Part shown: piece by piece, positions 9,140 through 17,771 of the stretch
How the letters are laid out: every line of letters begins with the position of its first letter
Position numbering within the stretch: position 1 is the stretch's first letter
NCBI GenBank assembly: GCA_019648995.1
Contig: BLXT01002056.1
Span: 505,988 to 527,306 of the forward strand
Reading direction: 5' to 3'
Source: Plakobranchus ocellatus
Taxonomy: Eukaryota; Mollusca; Gastropoda; Plakobranchidae
Length of the DNA stretch: 21,319 nt
Program-made: the position numbers and the translations under genes
Notes under the pieces: model-generated
Databases searched by the model: none
The model's input: the letters and a program-made list of their open reading frames with translations, nothing else
What the model was told of the DNA's origin: nothing

Positions 9140-9416
9140 CACTATTTCCACAAATGCACAGACTCGGGAAAAATCACTGGTAAACTGCCCAAGGAGAAGG
9201 ATTAAAAGCCTGGCAAGGGAAAGTATGTAACAGCTGGCCACACATTCAAACCAGCTACCTGGAATGACCTTGCTCTTCTTGGAAAAACAAACATAGATGT
9301 CAAGAAAATAACACAGGTAGCGAACCCTAACAGCTCCTGTGAAGATTTTATTTTTATTTTAAACATCGTCCCACGGCAATAGTTTTGGTTTTCCTGTTTT
9401 TCATACAGCCCGTCCA
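9140..9416 (+). other. Spacer with possible decayed open frame
   Basis: On the plus strand one frame is open from 9206 to 9379 (58 codons, no ATG) with protein-like composition, for example AGHTFKPATWNDLALLG and NIDVKKITQV. The same frame continues upstream of a single TAA (9203-9205) to about 9134. The minus strand has a 71-codon frame over the same bases. Position next to the SINE-like head at 9417-9548 suggests that part of this could be repeat body. No family is recognised. Confidence 0.2.
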
Positions 9417-9548
9417 CAACAAGGTGATCCTAGGCCTTCAGGCCTCCGTCAAACCCTGGTGTCCGTGGCGAGGTTCGAACTCACGACAGAAAAGTCCGTT
9501 AAGGACTCAAAGCGGATTCAATAGCCTCTGTGTCACCAGAGCCCCATC
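9417..9548 (-). mobile_element. tRNA-derived SINE-like element (copy 1)
   Basis: Read on the minus strand, the segment starts near 9545 with GGGGCTCTGGTGACACAGAG. An A-box-like TGGTGACACAGAGG lies at 9538-9525 and a well-kept B box, GAGTTCGAACCTC, at 9482-9470, inside a tRNA-sized span of about 80 nt. GTCC and GGAC about 50 nt upstream of the 3' end (near 9494-9506) can pair as a long variable arm, as in Ser or Leu tRNA. It lacks a clean acceptor stem, so it is not a functional tRNA gene. The conserved non-tRNA part (9417-9460) contains the palindrome GGCCTTCAGGCC (9433-9444) and recurs at 15157. Internal promoter boxes plus a second diverged copy fit a SINE. A cephalopod-type SINE is possible but unproven. 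Confidence 0.7.
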
Positions 9549-9721
9549 AGAGCATTGAGAGACTATAAAGTCAGGATCTTTTAGGATAAAAAAGCCCCGG
9601 TACTCTCTAGAAAGGTTACAAAAGAGACCAGAACCGAACACAGATCATAGTTTAAACCATACAAAATTATCCGGGTTTTTTGTTTTTGTTTTTTGCTTTT
9701 CCTGCGCATGTGCGACTGAAT

Positions 9722-9747
9722 ATGTGTGTGTGTGTGTGTGTGTGTGT
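9722..9747. repeat. TG microsatellite
   Basis: Pure (TG)n run of about 26 bp on the plus strand. Confidence 0.96.
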
Positions 9748-9804
9748 TAAGGATGAAAAAGGAAAAAAATATCCTCCGTGAAGTCATAATCGGTGGTCAT
9801 AAGA

Positions 9805-9824
9805 TTGTGTGTGTGTGTGTGTGT
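9805..9824. repeat. TG microsatellite
   Basis: Pure (TG)n run of about 20 bp, some 60 bp from the previous TG array. Confidence 0.96.
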
Positions 9825-10047
9825 AAATAATATGCTTGTGCATCCAGCCATGTTAGGTTTCTGTCCTTTTTTCAAATAAACAGGTAAAGGAAAAATGCCA
9901 TTGAGGGCATTTCGAATACTATGAAATTTTGTTGGGTTTTTTTTTTTCTAAAGCTTATTTTTGTTAGATGCCAGACCATGTCACTGCTAATGATGTTGCT
10001 CTTGATGGTCGCACGCCTTCCTTATTATTGAGATTGTAAAAAAAAAT

Positions 10048-10048
10048 G

Positions 10049-10125
<77 letters not shown>
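10048..10125. repeat. CA then TA microsatellite
   Basis: (CA)n at 10048-10069 changes to (TA)n, which runs to 10125 with one TTTA interruption at 10079-10082. Confidence 0.97.
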
Positions 10126-10126
<1 letters not shown>

Positions 10127-10260
10127 CATCTGTTGTGGGGTTTTCTTTCTCAAACCTGTCTACGGTCGATTATCTGAGACATTGCTGTGGGGTATATATT
10201 GTACATAATTGTATATACCCCACAAAATTAGTGGCCCCACAATGTACATAATCTCTTAAT
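10126..10260. mobile_element. Compact nested-palindrome insert between TA arrays
   Basis: The 7-mer TGTGGGG occurs at 10134-10140 and 10186-10192, and its complement CCCCACA at 10218-10224 and 10235-10241, giving a forward, forward, reverse, reverse order. The inner pair extends to a perfect 13-bp stem (10186-10198 with 10212-10224) around a 13-nt loop. The outer pair extends to 8 bp (TTGTGGGG with CCCCACAA). A direct repeat, A(T/A)TGTACATAAT, occurs at about 10198-10209 and 10241-10252. TA repeats flank both sides (to 10125 and from 10267). A short MITE-like insertion at a TA target inside a TA array is one explanation. Local slippage and inversion is another. Confidence 0.45.
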
Positions 10261-10266
10261 ATATAG

Positions 10267-10287
10267 TTTATATATATATATATATAA
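10267..10287. repeat. TA microsatellite
   Basis: Short TA-rich run on the right side of the nested palindrome; likely the continuation of the TA array that ends at 10125. Confidence 0.9.
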
Positions 10288-10856
10288 AATATTCTGTAAT
10301 ATTGTTCCAAAAAATCTAAAAGAAGAGAATTAGATTATTATAATCAGAATATTAAGATAACAAGGACAGCAGCTAAAATATTTGTTTACAAATTGGCAAT
10401 GCGCTATCATCTTGTAACCTAAGAGAACTTATGCAATAGATTTTTCGAATAAGTTAATAGAAATTCAAAGTAAGCTCCTAGTTCAAAAGACGGAGTTTTG
10501 TTGTTTTTATTTCACCTATTTAATAGTAAGCTTCCGATGGCAGGTTTTTAAGCGACTAGCAGCATTGGATTAATAGAACCATCAGCCTAACCGAAGAACT
10601 TTTTTTTTTTTTAATTTAAAGGATTCGTATCGTTATAGCAATATCTCCGACTCCGTGACATTTCTCATCCTTTGACAGTATCATCTTGTCTTTTTTTTTA
10701 TCCCATGGTTTGTTTCTATTTCTATATTACTCCTCCGCTCTCATAATATTCCTTTCTCTCCTTTATTCCTCCTTTTCTGATATGTCTTGAGCTTGATTAT
10801 CTGTGAAAATATCCGTGTCTCTCTATTTGTCTTTCCATTTTCTTCCAAATCCTCCC
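10288..10856. other. AT-rich spacer, no gene seen
   Basis: No supportable feature. There is a T tract at about 10600-10612, and pyrimidine enrichment increases toward the N gap. Confidence 0.6.
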
Positions 10857-10873
10857 CCCCCCCCNNNNNNNNN
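10857..10873. other. C homopolymer followed by 9-N gap
   Basis: A run of C ends at 10864, and nine undetermined bases (N) fill 10865-10873. The sequence resumes as CTCCCC before a CT array. A short gap at a homopolymer next to a microsatellite is typical of an unresolved assembly or sequencing stretch, and the true length may differ. Confidence 0.98.
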
Positions 10874-10882
10874 CTCCCCTTT

Positions 10883-10885
<3 letters not shown>

Positions 10886-10925
<40 letters not shown>
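10886..10925. repeat. CT microsatellite
   Basis: Pure (CT)n run of about 40 bp, beginning 12 bp after the N gap. Confidence 0.97.
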
Positions 10926-10929
<4 letters not shown>

Positions 10930-12040
10930 GCTTTGTTTCTGTCCGTAACCTCAAAAAATCAACGGAGTTTTAAAAAGAAAACGTAAATGAAAAGAATATT
11001 CGCCGATTCGCCGAACCAATGTGAGATCTGAAAGTGAAATGAAAACACAATGACTACGACCAAAACAGGCTTTAACTTTTCACCTTCATCAATCAGAGCT
11101 CTGCTAATGGTAGACCGAGAAGAGATTGCTATGTTATTTCTACCTCAATGGTAGCCTTGGCACAGGCAGTGATAGATTTCGAAACTTATTCCAAAACACA
11201 AAAAGTTAACGAGATGCAAACGAATCTACAGTAGTACCGTTGCAAGCCAGCCCATATCTGTTACTTTCGAAACAAACGTTTTCAAGGACTTGTATGCACG
11301 TGCGACATAGTCTAGATTTGAATGAATTGCCGATCGTGCCTTGATTGAATGGAGGTAGGATTGGGGGCTGTCGTGCTCCGGACGTAAATTGATGGAGTGG
11401 CTTCCTAGCTGGCATGTTTGTCTGTTTGTCAGTGACCAATCATTTTTTTTTTCTATTTCGTTTCTCTTTTTCTCTGTTTTTTCTGTCAAAGTGATTATCT
11501 TTATCATAAGGTGATATGGATTTTTATGCTCTAGTATTTACAGCTCTCTACATCTATGTCTCATGATCTTTCCACTCAATCTCAACAGAAGTGCCATTTC
11601 TTTTTATTTTTTCTCTATATTATATTCAGATTGCTTTAACTTCAGTCTTCCCTGTTTTTTTTTTTCATTTCTCACTTTCTGTCAAATGCTGTCTCTCCTT
11701 ACATTCTGTCTCTGTCTGCTGCCTCTCTATCTCTTCGCCTTTCCAGCCTCATTAATTTCCCCACATTCATTTCGCGTGAGCAGCAGAGGCTACCATTGCC
11801 TTCTCACTCCAACCCTTTCCCTCCCACCCCCTTGCGTTAATATGTGCCAGTCTGTTTCGTGTCTAACCTCACATTCACTCTCTCTGCTTGACCACCTCTG
11901 GTTTGTGGTACTGTTTTCTCAACCAGTTCTGCGCACTTGTTGGGCGCGTGAGTATTTTATCTATGGATAGGTCGGCAGTGATCATCAGGCATCTAACTTG
12001 ACTCTGTCTGTCACCAACACTGACAGAGATTGTCCATCGT
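10926..12040. other. Mixed spacer, no gene seen
   Basis: Overlapping minus-strand frames of 77 and 93 codons (11206-11439, 11226-11507) lie in a less AT-rich patch near 11200-11410 but show no motif. A 135-codon plus frame (11563-11970) is Phe/Leu/Ser-rich because the strand is pyrimidine-rich here. It has no clear signal or domain and is treated as composition-driven. Base composition is more balanced from about 11750 to 12110 than in the flanks. Confidence 0.5.
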
Positions 12041-12113
12041 TACATAAATACTGCAGTCGAACTGATGTTTTAGTGCATTATGGTTTTCATTCTCTAAAGT
12101 GACGTTGGTAAGT
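12002..12113 (+). promoter_or_regulatory. Possible promoter and 5' exon ending in consensus splice donor
   Basis: TTG|GTAAGT at 12105-12113 is a strong 5' splice-site match (intron would start at 12108). A TATA-like CATAAATA lies at 12043-12050, so transcription could start near 12070-12080, giving a short untranslated first exon. The stretch before the donor has only tiny ATG frames (from 12064 and 12080), consistent with 5' UTR. Upstream, a small hairpin has a 7-bp stem (12002-12008 with 12022-12028). The following 2.5 kb is repeat-poor AT-rich sequence, as an intron might be. This is a motif coincidence, not proof of transcription. Confidence 0.2.
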
Positions 12114-14656
12114 ATTAAAATTCTGTTGTTTTATATTAAATAATTATATGAGCGGAGGAAATTGTTAATATAGACTTGAAAGATTATTTTTTCAAAAGAA
12201 ACAGTAAAGGGCTAGCTGTCTTATTTCATCTTAATTTGCCGAAAATTCAATGTACGTTTTTATAACTTTTAAAGAGCATTTGCCAAAAAATAAGCAATTG
12301 TTCTTCTAAAATTCAGTACAGCAGCTTTTAAAATTGAGAATAGAACAAATATTTCTTTTGCCTAATTCTTAATGCCTATTTACTCAAGTTGGTTTTAGTG
12401 AAATTATCACATTGCATGTAAATTATTGATAGTACTTATGATATGGAAGACTGTACACCCACATCTTTTACAAATTGAATGGTAAAAAAAAATTGTAATG
12501 ATCGATAAGTTGGCGTAACCAATATCTTAAAGGTTAAGGATTATAATTATGAAGAATCTCCTTCGTTTTGCCAATTGTTCACTCTAAAAAAGATTACTGT
12601 TACCAAAGCTACATGGCGTACAATATTTGAAATGTTTCAGGCAGGGTGACGCAATTATGAATAATTTCGCTCTGTTTTACTGTATCTCAGCTTTGGTATA
12701 TATTTGTAACGGTTAAATGAATTTAATTATGGTAGAGGTGAAAAAATTGATGAGTAATGTGTATTTAACTGCAAACTATGCGACAAAGAAATCATTGCAA
12801 CCAAACTTTTTCGTACTTTTTATCTTTATTTTTCGATCTACACAGTAATGCCATAGAAGCAGGTATGTAAGTTTCTAAAAAGTATCGTGTTAAATTTTTT
12901 AGGAGTTGACGGATTAATCTTATAGTACCGTTTAAAGAATTTCTATTTTCCAATTTACGAGTCCAATTTTCAAGTAGGGAATATTCGTTTCAGAGTTATG
13001 ATCTTAGCCATTCTATGATATTTTATTTTCATTTTTTAACATAAATCTGTTTTGTCTATATGTTAATTATATTTCTATCAAGAAAAACCAAAGCATATAA
13101 AGCAAAAATGCTCACAAGCAAACATTGGGCCAGTTTGTCCAGGCTGTTGTGCTGACTACCGAAAACTTATTAGCTAAAGCTGTCTAGGATATTTGTTGCG
13201 GAAATAACAAATATCAGTGGTATCAATAGCATGAAAACAATTCTAAAGATTCATTTCATGGTCTATAGCAAGTAATCCTTTTCTCGTCAATGAATAATAA
13301 GACATAAAAAAACAAGGGATAACTACATAATACTATCTAGACATTATCTCAATGGATCAATAGTACTTTTTCTCACCAAATTGTTTGAGCAGGTAATTAA
13401 TGGTTAACCCCGCATCAATATTACAAGTCTCTTGGGGCTTAGTAATAGAGGAAGGTGATAGAAAGCATTACTGCCAATAACAGTTTAAAACTTAGCGTGT
13501 TTTGTAAAACGTGATTTTACACAACCTAGTGAGTTTTTAATCGAATGTAAGTGTTAATTTATCTTCTTACAAATTGTTCTGAGGTTGTGAAAATTACTCA
13601 AGCTAAACGAAAAAACTTCAAATCATAAGAAAATAGGAAATGCTCGATAACATCAGAAAAAAAACGCTGTGACGATTTCTCATACAGAATGCAATGCTCG
13701 TTATCTTAATTACTAAATTTCAAATATACTGAATAATATCAAGGCGAAAATAATACTTTAAAAAAAATGATAATTTCGATTCTAACCATTTCTTGTTTGA
13801 ATAATTTTGTTTTGAAACTCAAATATTTGTCTGTCTAAAAAACGTTTTGAAACTAATTATTTTGAACTACAATTTCTTTGTAGCTAATCTGCAATCTCGA
13901 TAACCTTCAAATTGAAGTCAGTCAACAAATTCAAGAATAGACAGTTTTGGAAACATTAAAGTGATTTTCCTCACGAAATTCAAGAAGGAAATGGCATTTC
14001 TCCGCCTTCCTTATTTCTATGTCAGACGCTTAGAATTAGCATTTGTTTTTTAAATGCAGTGCAGCCTCTATCAATTGTCTAATTTACCTTTTTATTTAAA
14101 CTTACGACATTCGAAATAGCAAGGAAGCTATATTCTTTTGCTAGTGACCGTGTATAAATGACTTCGAATTAAATCTGGACGTGATCTTATGTGATTATAT
14201 CATAATACTTCTTTAAATTAAAAATTGGGGGGCGAGTCCTGATGCCTTTAATTCGACAAAGTTATACGTAATTGACCCAATAACCTATCTAAGGCTTAAA
14301 TAGATTAGCGAAAGATATCTGTAGTTGATAGTGTTTGCTATATCTAAGGGTAAGACAATTTAGCACTGAAGTAAACATTTGTATTCGGTCACGCGCAACA
14401 CTGTTGTAGTGATTTCCCAGTGGACAAAGTTTCAGTTTTACGGGTAAACAGAGGCATATTATTAGGAAAAAAGGTTCCTTGTGTTGGAATAATATTATCA
14501 TTGAGGAAAGAAAAAGTGTTTTAATCTTCTGTTGAAGCAACGAAACGAATGCTTGTCAAATCTCTCGATTAATTCAGTCTTTTCGCTGTGCTGTGATTGC
14601 AAGGCTTCTGTCAGCGCAACAAAACAAGCCTAATGAACACTAAATATGATTTTTAG
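12114..14656. other. Long AT-rich, repeat-poor stretch, no gene seen
   Basis: About 2.5 kb with no microsatellite, no long ORF and no recognisable repeat family, in contrast to the rest of the window. The only listed frame (14289-14540 minus, 83 codons) has no motif. It could be intron or intergenic DNA. Its freedom from arrays makes it the best part of the window for testing conservation in a related genome. Confidence 0.55.
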
Positions 14657-14689
14657 CAACAAAGTTTTAGATTCCAGGTAGATGTACGG

Positions 14690-14851
14690 TTTTTTTTTTT
14701 TTTCGTTTTCTTCCGGCAGATATTAAGGAAATGGAAAAAGTATGAAGTTGAAAAAAATTACACATCGTGTCTCGAGAGATTAATCATAATGTTCACTCCC
14801 TTCCTTTGTTTAACTAGTGATCTGAAAAAAAAATGGAAAGCATTATTGTTG
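14690..14851 (+). CDS. Possible internal exon with matched splice sites
   Basis: A T-rich tract (14690-14713) ends in TTCCGGCAG at 14711-14719, a strong acceptor. The proposed exon is 14720-14851 (132 nt, 44 codons, phase 0 at both ends), followed by the donor GTAAGA at 14852-14857. The frame is open throughout, starting ILRKWKKYEVEKNYTSC and ending SDLKKKWKALLL, and stays open from 14657 to 14902. The residues are Lys- and Leu-rich with two Trp, and I recognise no domain. An exon length divisible by three with phase 0 ends and both splice motifs is encouraging. Against it, A-rich DNA often stays open by chance and no partner exon can be identified. Confidence 0.25.
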
Positions 14852-14962
14852 GTAAGAAAAGCTTATGAAGATATCAAGACTTTCTTATATGAATATGCTT
14901 TTTGAAATATAGATACAAATAGCTTTCTATGCTTTAAATACTCTTTGTTGCATAGTTGTAAA

Positions 14963-15142
14963 ATGAGTATGACAATTAACACCTTAATACTACTGGCAAT
15001 ATGGCTTTTTCACACTGATCACGCGTGCAGCACACCGCTGGTTCAAAATGTCTACCCAGGACACAATCAAAATGTTTATGTTTTTGGATTCCCATTCTGT
15101 TCACACCGCCGCCCCCTTGCCACAACACACACTTTTTTTTAG
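14963..15142 (+). CDS. Small ORF with signal-peptide-like N-terminus, doubtful
   Basis: From the ATG at 14963 the frame gives 59 residues. The start MSMTINTLILLAIWLFHTDH has a hydrophobic core (about residues 7-16), and CSTP after HA could be a cleavage region. The remainder (about 35 residues) contains VQNVYPGHNQNVYVF and a basic CSHRRP. It has two Cys after the hydrophobic stretch and no recognisable peptide family. The stop lies in a T tract 15 bp before the decayed SINE copy, which argues against a real 3' end. An earlier in-frame ATG at 14945 would add six residues. It is most likely a chance ORF; the secretory reading is speculative. Confidence 0.12.
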   Translation: MSMTINTLILLAIWLFHTDHACSTPLVQNVYPGHNQNVYVFGFPFCSHRRPLATTHTFF

Positions 15143-15156
15143 TTGAACAAAATCTG

Positions 15157-15256
15157 CAACAAGGTGATCTCAGGCTTTTAGGTCCCCATCAGGCTCGGAC
15201 GTAGATGGCGGGCTCAAATTTGTAACAAAACATACAATGCTCTCTGGGTGAAAACT
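15157..15256 (-). mobile_element. Decayed SINE-like element (copy 2)
   Basis: This segment aligns with copy 1 at 9417-9548 in the same orientation. CAACAAGGTGATC is identical at the start, and 38 of the first 61 aligned bases after CAAC match, many of the differences being transitions. The B-box part is degraded (GGGCTCAAATTT against GAGGTTCGAACT). An A-box-side remnant, AATGCTCTCTGGGTG, matches AATAGCCTCTGTGTC in copy 1. About 30 nt of the variable-arm region present in copy 1 are missing here. The copy is older or more damaged than copy 1 and cannot be expected to be transcribed from its own boxes. Confidence 0.65.
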
Positions 15257-15895
15257 TTTTTTTCATAATTTGTTTTTTCTTTTATTTAGCTTCTTTTATA
15301 TCTCCATAATAGCCTGAGAAATTTTCAACTTCGAATTTTTTGAAGCCTTTTGAAACAAAAGGCAAAGCCACTATGATGGCATTTACGGCACTTATTATAA
15401 TTAAATGAAAATATTCAAAGGTAAATTAAGATAGAGCATGGATTCAATTGTATTTATTTATTTTATTTTGTCTTTAAAAAATTCAAGAAAAACACACTTT
15501 TTAGATCATACGCATTCACTGTGTCCAACGTAACAAAAAATGTGAACTAAGACTTCTTTTATCGACAAAAAATATTTAAAATTGTGCACGTTTTAGTTTT
15601 TTCAGCAAACGGTGTTATTATCAAGAACAGATGATAATCCAATTTTGTCTATGTTGTTTCTAAAGCCTTCTAAGGCCATAACTACACTATCGCCAGCAAA
15701 CGTGTTACCTTATCCGACATGTTTACCGCCTCTCTTTCTTCGCAGTAGCAAAGCATATCTCCGTCAGCTCTGACACCTCTAATTACAAGATGCGATGCAG
15801 GTATTCTTTGGTTATAAGAGAATAAAGAGAAACGGTAAAAAATGTCAAGTTATTTATCACGCTTTTTGGCAGGAATATAATAATATGAGCCTCAT

Positions 15896-15898
<3 letters not shown>
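15257..15898. other. AT-rich spacer, no gene seen
   Basis: No supportable gene or repeat family. There are short T and A tracts only. A slightly less AT-rich patch lies at about 15665-15790. Confidence 0.6.

Positions 15899-15939
<41 letters not shown>
15899..15939. repeat. TA microsatellite
   Basis: Pure (TA)n run of about 41 bp. The 75-codon frame at 15795-16022 passes through it as alternating Ile/Tyr and is not a gene. Confidence 0.97.
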
Positions 15940-15940
<1 letters not shown>

Positions 15941-16847
15941 TGTGTGTGGAGAAAAAGAAAATTCAAGAACTATAAGTTTTGATACTTTATCGTTAGAATC
16001 TTTTTGCTATTCATTACTGTGAATAACAAAACCTTTTCTTTTTTTTTTAACTGGCTTTGAGCCTAGATCTAGAGTTTATAAAAGGAACTAACACATTTTA
16101 CATGGTCGATATCCAATTAAGGCTTATAAATCCCATGTTTTTTTAAATCGGATTCTTTATTTGTAAGAAGAAAAAAAAAAAGGAAGAAAAGAAGGTCATC
16201 GAGAATCGACCATACGGTTAAAATAAGCTTTCACATCTCACTTAGCAGATTTCATTGGGTAAAAAGACATGGAGAGATAGCGAGCAACAAGTATTAGCAC
16301 ATTTAAAAGATAGAGCGTTAGGCAATAATCAATTCATTTAAAAGACATTTAATATTTAATTCATCTTAAAGACAGAGACCGAGAAAGAGACGAATGTAGA
16401 AAAATCTATAATGAGTTGTTGCCAAAAACCGTTGTTTATTATTAATAGTGTAATGATTATAATGACGATGTCTTCCAGTTCTCCCACTGGTTCAAAACGC
16501 GCAAAGGTGAAAATGATGAAAAGCAAAAATATGATATATATCGGCATCTTATTGAATCAGACAATTATTTTCAATCCCCTGCCCACAAAAATAATCTACA
16601 AAAACTTTATTTATGAAAACGCAAATTAAACAAAAAATATTCTAAATTTGCAAAAAGAATAGTTAAAAATTTCCACAAATGCAATAACGAGACTGGAATA
16701 AGAGCTTCTTAAACGAGAATAACTCAATGAACAATATAACTTGAGTAAACAGCAGGGACATGTCAGACAATTTTGCGTGAAAATCTTTTGCTTAAGTACT
16801 ATTGGCCTAAATGAAGAATGAAAAGAAAAATAACCATACTTTATGAT
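15940..16847. other. AT-rich spacer, no gene seen
   Basis: Two short frames on opposite strands overlap at 16356-16629 with no motif. An A-rich run lies at about 16168-16192. Nothing is supportable. Confidence 0.6.
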
Positions 16848-16860
16848 AGAGGGACAGAGA

Positions 16861-16914
<54 letters not shown>

Positions 16915-17035
16915 TTAGGGGAAGGAGTAGGGACAAAAAGGGAGATATATAGAGAGAATTATAGACAGACATTAAGGGAGAGAGGCAAATATTCAGAGAG
17001 AGAGACAGACAGAGACAGAGCGAAAGAGAGGAGAG
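16848..17035. repeat. GA microsatellite and purine-rich flank
   Basis: Pure (GA)n at 16864-16912 is followed by degenerate GA-rich sequence to about 17035. The Arg/Glu frame on the plus strand and the Ser/Leu frame on the minus strand (both near 16841-17061) are translations of the repeat. Confidence 0.96.
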
Positions 17036-17391
17036 AGTCAATACCCTGGTGCTTCTCATAGCTTTGAGCCACTCATCAAATCATTGAGTCTTCTTAACAA
17101 CTTGTAACATGTTGTCAAGAATTCGATCAGTGACATTTGCAATGTCCATTTTTCAATTTAAGGAGTGATTTAATAATGCTGTTTATCTCTTTCGTTTTTT
17201 ATTAAAGAAGGCGAGATGAAGCTAGGATGAGCCTTTCAAAGTTTTATTAACAAAACGCGTCTTTATTTTCCGCACATTTTTTGGTATGTAATCATTACAA
17301 AATAATATTGTGTGCCCTGCGAAAATTCACGCGTTTGTAAGTGATTATATTTTCATTAAATGGGTCTTTGGACTTTTATTCCTCGGCTTAG
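17036..17391. other. Spacer ending in a possible splice acceptor
   Basis: There is no gene. A GTAAGTG donor-like site at 17337 lies only 55 bp before the acceptor-like TTCCTCGGCTTAG ending at 17391, too short for a confident intron. Confidence 0.5.
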
Positions 17392-17679
17392 TTACATCCA
17401 ATTCATATCTACAACAACTCTAGACTTAAACACAGATAGAATAGGAATCCAGATGCGCAATGGACAGCGCCGGTTCTATGCTGAAGTCCTAGTCTGTTCA
17501 GAGGAGGATTTTGCCATAGCCGAGGCCTCCTCTTGCATTTTATTAAACGCTTTGAAGAACTGGGGCCAAAGCAGAAGAACTCGATGCACGTTGCTTGCGT
17601 GAAGTGGAAGTAATTAAGATTAACTATCTTTTTTGTTCAATGTAATATTGGCTAAGGATTCCTTTTTGTTTCCAATAAA
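17392..17679 (+). CDS. Possible 3' terminal exon with poly(A) signal
   Basis: A pyrimidine-leaning stretch ends in CGGCTTAG at 17384-17391. Behind it a frame is open for 69 residues, to a TGA at 17600-17602 (the same frame has an ATG at 17360, within the presumed intron). The composition is the most protein-like in the window, with pieces such as DLNTDRIGIQMRNGQ, RRFYAEVLVC and AIAEASSCILLNALKNW. This suggests a strand-rich part followed by a helix. A short 3' UTR follows, with AATAAA at 17674-17679 and a T/G-rich stretch beyond. I cannot name the family. The minus strand has no comparable frame. It could also be a fragment of a retrocopy or transposon ORF. Confidence 0.3.
17674..17679 (+). 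terminator. Candidate poly(A) signal AATAAA
   Basis: A perfect AATAAA about 72 nt after the stop codon at 17600-17602, followed by a T/G-rich stretch near 17700-17725. The A tract that comes immediately after the hexamer (17681-17689) is too close to be an inserted tail. Confidence 0.3.
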
Positions 17680-17725
17680 CAAAAAAAAACCAAAGTAGTT
17701 CAGCTGATTGATCTTGTTCATCGTA

Positions 17726-17771
17726 TTTTTTTTTTTTTTTTTTTGCCTGACTGCGACTGAAATTCTTTATT
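17726..17771 (-). mobile_element. Minus-strand poly(A) signal plus A tail, retrocopy-like 3' end
   Basis: On the minus strand AATAAA (17771-17766) is followed after about 21 nt by a run of 19 A (17744-17726, seen as T on the plus strand). That spacing is typical of a polyadenylated transcript, so this may be the 3' end of an inserted reverse-transcribed copy whose body would lie at higher coordinates. I found no convincing target-site duplication; TGTTCAT recurs at 17713-17719 and about 17879-17885 but does not abut the tail. Homopolymers are common here, so chance is a real alternative. Confidence 0.22.

Larger units (their letters stand above)
9549..10047. other. Spacer with two TG arrays, no gene seen
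   Basis: This holds the TG arrays at 9722-9747 and 9805-9824 and several T tracts. The 68-codon minus frame at 9581-9787 crosses a TG array as a Thr/His run and is not credible. Confidence 0.6.

Noticed and set aside
9461..9545. Possible functional tRNA gene on the minus strand
   Set aside because: The B box is good, but there is no convincing acceptor stem or anticodon arm, and the adjoining block recurs at 15157, so a SINE head is the better reading.
11563..11970. 135-codon plus-strand ORF ahead of the possible promoter
   Set aside because: Pyrimidine-strand bias explains the Phe/Leu/Ser content; no domain or orderly signal sequence, and it reads into the region proposed as a leader.
16841..17061. 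Overlapping ORFs on both strands, Arg/Glu-rich and Ser/Leu-rich
   Set aside because: Translations of the GA microsatellite.
17337..17391. Intron between a GTAAGTG donor and the acceptor before the possible terminal exon
   Set aside because: At 55 bp it would be very short, and no coding exon is visible before the donor.
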